Shown here: positions 60,131-64,000 of the stretch, one piece after another
Layout of the letters: each line of letters begins with the position of its first letter
Numbering within the stretch: the first letter of the stretch is position 1
From: Bacteroidales bacterium
Lineage (GTDB): Bacteria > Bacteroidota > Bacteroidia > Bacteroidales > UBA12077
Reading direction: 5' to 3'
DNA: 64,000 bases
Assembly (NCBI GenBank): GCA_030637515.1
Contig: DAOWGM010000008.1
Location: 18,149 to 82,148, forward strand
Position numbers and translations under genes: made by a program
Notes under the pieces: generated by a model
Database searches by the model: none
Told to the model about the DNA's origin: nothing
The model's input: only the letters and a program-made list of their open reading frames with translations

Positions 60131-61867
60131 CTATTTTATTTCTTTTGATTCTATTTTTGACTTTAACTCTTCACTCTTGTTACCCATACTTTCTGAAAGC
60201 TTCCAAAACTCAAGTGCAGAAGATTTATCGCCGGTCATAAATAGAATATCTCCATAATGTTCAATAATAACTTCGCTATCGATACCTCCGTTTTCAACTG
60301 CTTGTTTTATATAAAACAAAGCATCCTGATATCTTTCAAGTTTAAATAAAATCCAAGCGTAAGTATCGAGATAAGTTGAATTATCTGGTTCTGCAATTAC
60401 CGTTTTTTTACTTATTGATTCTGCGTATTCTAACTTTTCATTTCTTAAAGATAAATAATAACTGTAATTGTTAATCACATAAAGATTGTTAGGTTCCTTT
60501 ATTAGAACTTGATCAAAATAGTAATCTGATTTTTTATAATCGTTAATTTCGTAGTATGCTTCTCCAAGATATGTATAAAAATCAATTAATAGTTCTGAGT
60601 CGCTTGAGGCTGTTTTTAAGCCTTTTTCCAATATTCCTATAGCTTCATTCGTTTTATTAATCCTTGTTGCCGAAACACCACCAAAAATGTAAAATAAGCT
60701 ATGCTCAGGAAAGCTATCTATTGCCGTTTGTGATACGGTAAACAGAGTATCAAAATTACTATTATAGCTGTATATAGATAAAAGTTGTTCCCACACTATA
60801 ACATTGCTGCTATAATTTTCAGTAATATATTCTAATTCAACTTTAGCTTCATCAATTAAATTCATTTTAATTAAAAAATCAGCATATAGAGTATGTGTGT
60901 CTTTCTCTTTTGGATAGTGTTCTTTTAATATTAAAATGCTTTCTCTTATCTGCTCATTATATATTTTTAATTCGCTTTGTGTATTTAGCATAGAAACAAA
61001 AATTCTTACCTTACTGCTATAGTCCGTATTTTCATTTAAAATCACCTTTTCCAGCATTTGAAAGGCATTTTCATAATCCATCTTTTTTCTGTAAAAATCG
61101 ATTACAGAAATTTGCCCAATTGAATTTGTACTATCTATCGCAAAAAGTTTGTTATAGTTTTCTTCCGCTTTACTAAATAGATTATCATTTGTATACATTT
61201 CTGCCAGAATTCCATAAAATCCAGCTTCGTTTGGATAATGCTTTATCAGCTTTTCAATTTCATTATACGCTTTTGTTTTTTCTCCAATTTGAAAATAAAG
61301 ACGTTGCTTTGTAATAGACAATTGCTCACTTATGCCTGCAAGCTTTTCAATTTCATTATACAAATCAATCGCTTTTTTAAATTCATGTGAATAACTGTAA
61401 ATATTAGCAAGCGTATAAGTTATTTCAACATCATTGGGATATTTCTTGTGTAGTTTTTCATATGTATCTGCTGCTTTTTCTAAATTATTAGTTTCTACAT
61501 ACAAGTGAGCTAAATTAAGTTGATACCATTTATTTTCCGGTTCTTTCTCAATTGCCAGTAAAGCGTATTTCTCTGCAACATCGTAATTCTTTGTTACTTT
61601 ATTTATTTCTGATATTTCAGACATAGCAGCAGCACTCTCAGGATTAATTTCCAAACATTGATAAAATAACGCCGAAGCGCCATTTAAATCTCCAAGCAGT
61701 TTTTTTCTGTTTGCTTCAATAAAAATATAATAATATTGCTGCTCATTATCCTTTGTTAATTCTTTTTTAACTTTGAATTTACCTCCAGAAACCTGTTGTG
61801 TATTTTTACAGGCCATCGCACCAACAATTATAAATCCAACTAAAACAATTTGTTTTATTCTTCCCAT
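60131..61867 (-). CDS. TPR-repeat lipoprotein
   Basis: The protein has 578 residues. A lipoprotein signal ends VGAMAC (Cys 20), and the rest is a superhelix of about twelve TPR units (for example LNLAHLYVETNNLEKAADTY, ANIYSYSHEFKKAIDLY and YAWILFKLERYQDALFYI). It should lie at an envelope membrane, probably the outer one, and serve as a scaffold. Gene order links it with the EnvC-like factor, suggesting a role in envelope or division processes. I cannot name the partner. dut lies 86 bases upstream. Confidence 0.85.
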   Translation of the reverse strand: MGRIKQIVLVGFIIVGAMACKNTQQVSGGKFKVKKELTKDNEQQYYYIFIEANRKKLLGDLNGASALFYQCLEINPESAAAMSEISEINKVTKNYDVAEKYALLAIEKEPENKWYQLNLAHLYVETNNLEKAADTYEKLHKKYPNDVEITYTLANIYSYSHEFKKAIDLYNEIEKLAGISEQLSITKQRLYFQIGEKTKAYNEIEKLIKHYPNEAGFYGILAEMYTNDNLFSKAEENYNKLFAIDSTNSIGQISVIDFYRKKMDYENAFQMLEKVILNENTDYSSKVRIFVSMLNTQSELKIYNEQIRESILILKEHYPKEKDTHTLYADFLIKMNLIDEAKVELEYITENYSSNVIVWEQLLSIYSYNSNFDTLFTVSQTAIDSFPEHSLFYIFGGVSATRINKTNEAIGILEKGLKTASSDSELLIDFYTYLGEAYYEINDYKKSDYYFDQVLIKEPNNLYVINNYSYYLSLRNEKLEYAESISKKTVIAEPDNSTYLDTYAWILFKLERYQDALFYIKQAVENGGIDSEVIIEHYGDILFMTGDKSSALEFWKLSESMGNKSEELKSKIESKEIK

Positions 61868-61953
61868 CCTCTTATTATTTCAAAACGTATAAACTTAACA
61901 CAAAAACGTATGCTAAGTTTACAAATTGCCAATTTTAACAATTATTAAGAAAT

Positions 61954-62388
61954 CTATTTTACTCCTGTACTTCCAAATCCACCTGCTCCACGATCTGTTT
62001 CATTTAATATCTCAACTTGCATTAAATCAGCTTGTTCGTGTTTTGCAATAACCATCTGACAAATTCTTTCACCACTTTCAATCAATACTTCTTCGTTCGA
62101 AAGATTAATTAAAATTACACCTATCTCCCCCCGATAATCTGCATCAATAGTTCCTGGAGTATTCAAAACTGACAATCCCTTTTTAAGCGCCAAACCACTT
62201 CTTGGTCTTATTTGTGCTTCAAAACCAACTGGTAATTCTATAAATAAGCCTGTTGGGATTAATGCTCGTTCAAGAGGTTTTAAAGTTTTTGGCTCTGATA
62301 AAAATGCTCTTAAGTCCATCCCTGCAGAATGGTCTGTACTGTATCCTGGTAATTGATTATCAGATTTGTTTACAATGTTAATTTTCAT
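61954..62388 (-). CDS. dut: Deoxyuridine 5'-triphosphate nucleotidohydrolase
   Basis: The protein has 144 residues from the ATG at 62388; an upstream in-frame start lies within the flippase gene. The five dUTPase motifs are present: [45 protein letters not shown] and [10 protein letters not shown]. It breaks dUTP to dUMP and pyrophosphate. Its start overlaps the flippase end by 11 bases, implying translational coupling. Confidence 0.96.
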   Translation of the reverse strand: MKINIVNKSDNQLPGYSTDHSAGMDLRAFLSEPKTLKPLERALIPTGLFIELPVGFEAQIRPRSGLALKKGLSVLNTPGTIDADYRGEIGVILINLSNEEVLIESGERICQMVIAKHEQADLMQVEILNETDRGAGGFGSTGVK

Positions 62389-63841
62389 TTTTAAATGATT
62401 TTTTTTCGTTGAAATATGCAATACTTATAAATCCTAATAATAAACCTGTATTTATTGATAAATAAATTACTTTCACATCGGTTTTAATAATTTTACTAAT
62501 CATAAATAATGCAAATGCAAGGATAAAATAAAACGATATTTTTTTGAAATTATATTTTATTAAATAATGTTTCGTACTCAAATAATACGATACAGCCAGC
62601 ATAACTGAATAACTAAATAAACTTGCAAGAGCTGAACCTATGTATCCTATTCGTGGTAGCAATATTACATTAAGTACAATAGTTATTGTAGCACCTATTC
62701 CAGCAATTAAAATACCATAATATGTTTTATCGCTTACTTTATACCAAATTGAAAGGCTAAATAATATTCCGAAAATGAGTTTCGCAATTAATAATATTGG
62801 CACAACATATAATGCTTCCCAGAATTCTTTATCAATAAAATATTTAAAAATATCAATATAAAACATTACTCCAAGGAAAATAATTAAACCAAAAATGACA
62901 AAGTAATTCATTACTTCAGAATAAAGTTTTTTTGCGTCGGCACTTTCTGAGTTTTTAAAGAAAAAGGGCTCCGCGGCGTAACGAAACATCTGAATAAACA
63001 ACACCATTAAAACTGATAGCTTAAAGTTTGCTCCATAAATTCCTAACTGAGCCATTGGGTTAGGATCATTAATTAGTTTAGGAATAAGTATTTTATCGAT
63101 TTGATCGTTTAACTGCCCTGCTAAACCTATTAGTAAAATCGGAAATGAATATCTGAATAATCTTTTTAATAATGTAAAATCAAACTGTGGTTTTACCTTA
63201 ATTATCTCAGGAAGTAATATTAATAATGTTATTCCGCTACCTACTAAATTTGCAATAAGAACATAGTCTAAAGCTAATTGCAGATTATATATTTTTGCGA
63301 AGAGGCTTTCACTTCCGATTTCATACAACTTTCTGCATAAAACAAGGTAAAATAGATTTATAAAAATATTTATTGCAATACCCGTTAACTTGATAAGCAT
63401 AAACTTTATGGGACGTTCGTCAATTCGTAGTTTAGCAAAAGGAATTGCGCTAAGTACATCGAAAGAAATAATTAATACGAAATATAGGATTAATCTATAG
63501 TTATCAATTTCAAAATAAGCTTGCCAATTATTTCTTAAAATAAATGAACTTAGAATAAAAATGAAGCTTGTGAAAACAATTGTAAACAAACTTGTTCCTA
63601 AAACCTTGTTGTAATCCTCTTCTTTTTTACTGGCGAAACGAAAAAAACCAGTTTCCATCCCAAAAGTTAATAAGGCAAGAAAAATAGCCGTACTGCTATA
63701 AAAGAAAGTGAGCTTTCCATAGAAAAAAGGTTTTAATGCAGCGGTATGAACTATTACCAGTAAATAATTCAAAAACCTTCCTAACATAGTACTCAAACCA
63801 TAAACAAGAGTTTGTCCGGCAAGTTTTTTTATCTGATTCAA
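62378..63841 (-). CDS. Polysaccharide/lipid-linked oligosaccharide flippase (Wzx-like, MATE/MOP superfamily)
   Basis: This 487-residue protein has about 14 membrane helices. The start [20 protein letters not shown] (about 7-26) is typical of the polysaccharide transporter family (PST), together with [20 protein letters not shown]. It likely flips undecaprenyl-linked glycans for O-antigen or capsule. The glycan ligase and Wzz-like genes at 6518-8858 are far away. The first usable start is a TTG at 63841; no ATG fits before helix 1. Confidence 0.85.
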   Translation of the reverse strand: MNQIKKLAGQTLVYGLSTMLGRFLNYLLVIVHTAALKPFFYGKLTFFYSSTAIFLALLTFGMETGFFRFASKKEEDYNKVLGTSLFTIVFTSFIFILSSFILRNNWQAYFEIDNYRLILYFVLIISFDVLSAIPFAKLRIDERPIKFMLIKLTGIAINIFINLFYLVLCRKLYEIGSESLFAKIYNLQLALDYVLIANLVGSGITLLILLPEIIKVKPQFDFTLLKRLFRYSFPILLIGLAGQLNDQIDKILIPKLINDPNPMAQLGIYGANFKLSVLMVLFIQMFRYAAEPFFFKNSESADAKKLYSEVMNYFVIFGLIIFLGVMFYIDIFKYFIDKEFWEALYVVPILLIAKLIFGILFSLSIWYKVSDKTYYGILIAGIGATITIVLNVILLPRIGYIGSALASLFSYSVMLAVSYYLSTKHYLIKYNFKKISFYFILAFALFMISKIIKTDVKVIYLSINTGLLLGFISIAYFNEKKSFKNEN

Positions 63842-63983
63842 TTTCTTTTATGTGTTTAATTTAAACCAAATACAAAGTAAAACTTCTTATTTCTTTTATC
63901 ATAATTATTGCGTTTTTATATATTAACATGATACTAAGATTAAATAAATCAACCTAGTATTATTATTAAATTGCTATTTGTTC

Positions 63984-63991
63984 TATTTTTG
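63984..63991 (+). promoter_or_regulatory. Candidate -7 box for a gene beyond the window
   Basis: TATTTTTG matches TAnnTTTG on the plus strand and would drive a gene to the right. No TTTG is seen at the -33 distance. The rest of 63842-64000 is AT-rich with nothing else that I can support. Confidence 0.3.
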
Positions 63992-64000
63992 CTGTTCAAA

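Noticed and set aside
1..64000. CRISPR array, rRNA operon, complete insertion sequence with transposase
   Set aside because: I looked for regularly spaced repeats, rRNA landmarks and transposase motifs on both strands and found none; the repeats seen are irregular palindromes.

Overview
This AT-rich window looks like a chromosomal segment of a marine or anaerobic Bacteroidota, most likely class Bacteroidia near the Marinilabiliales (inference from gene content only). The signs are two proteins with type IX secretion tails, families largely restricted to the phylum (DUF5686 barrels, DUF4271, TPR-SpoIIE phosphatases, YitT, TapB-like proteins), promoters of the TTTG / TAnnTTTG type, weak Shine-Dalgarno sequences, and a tungsten-type aldehyde:ferredoxin oxidoreductase. 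Most of the window is ordinary housekeeping DNA in short operons, separated by clear hairpin terminators.

Layout. 1-465 is the PhoU-like tail of a Na/phosphate cotransporter. 529-12270 is a minus-strand run: TPR-SpoIIE phosphatase, secreted S9 peptidase, a membrane-anchored reductive-dehalogenase-like corrinoid/Fe-S protein, O-antigen ligase, Wzz-like protein, tyrosyl-tRNA synthetase with a 77-residue insertion, methionine gamma-lyase-like enzyme and CvpA. 12567-15937 holds two outer-membrane type proteins. tRNA-Arg(CCT) at 16103 begins a 4.7-kb segment bounded by a 17-bp repeat of its 3' end (16161 and 20852). That segment carries a Pif1-like helicase, a gene scar and a hipBA toxin-antitoxin pair, but no integrase. 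20914-24421 contains a four-repeat secreted protein of unknown function, a TapB-like protein and an alpha/beta hydrolase with an Asn in place of the nucleophile.

24543-34980 has a T9SS M1 peptidase, a zinc-ribbon protein, YitT, UspA, a DUF2975/HTH pair, an M16 protease pair and a T9SS endonuclease I. 35118-40854 is a plus-strand run: dtd, an MFS exporter, a small DUF559 endonuclease gene framed by inverted repeats, MazG, then deoC next to an aldehyde:ferredoxin oxidoreductase. 40902-45960 has polyprenyl synthetase, an ArsR-type regulator, queD and polA. 45961-47901 is a repeat-rich accessory patch around one DUF1566 lipoprotein gene.

47902-63841 is conserved minus-strand housekeeping DNA: S41 protease, rnpA, hemD, DUF4271, uvrC, ade, mnmG, ybeY, an RsbW-like kinase, EnvC-like factor, TPR lipoprotein, dut and a polysaccharide flippase. 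Two parS-like palindromes sit between ade and mnmG, which suggests the window is near the replication origin.

The most interesting items are the integrase-less tRNA-Arg segment with hipBA, the DUF559 cassette, the RdhB-like/RdhA-like fusion, the deoC-AOR pair, the parS pair, and the duplicated repeat block with its gene scar. I did not find a CRISPR array, rRNA, complete transposase gene or obvious new multi-gene defence system.
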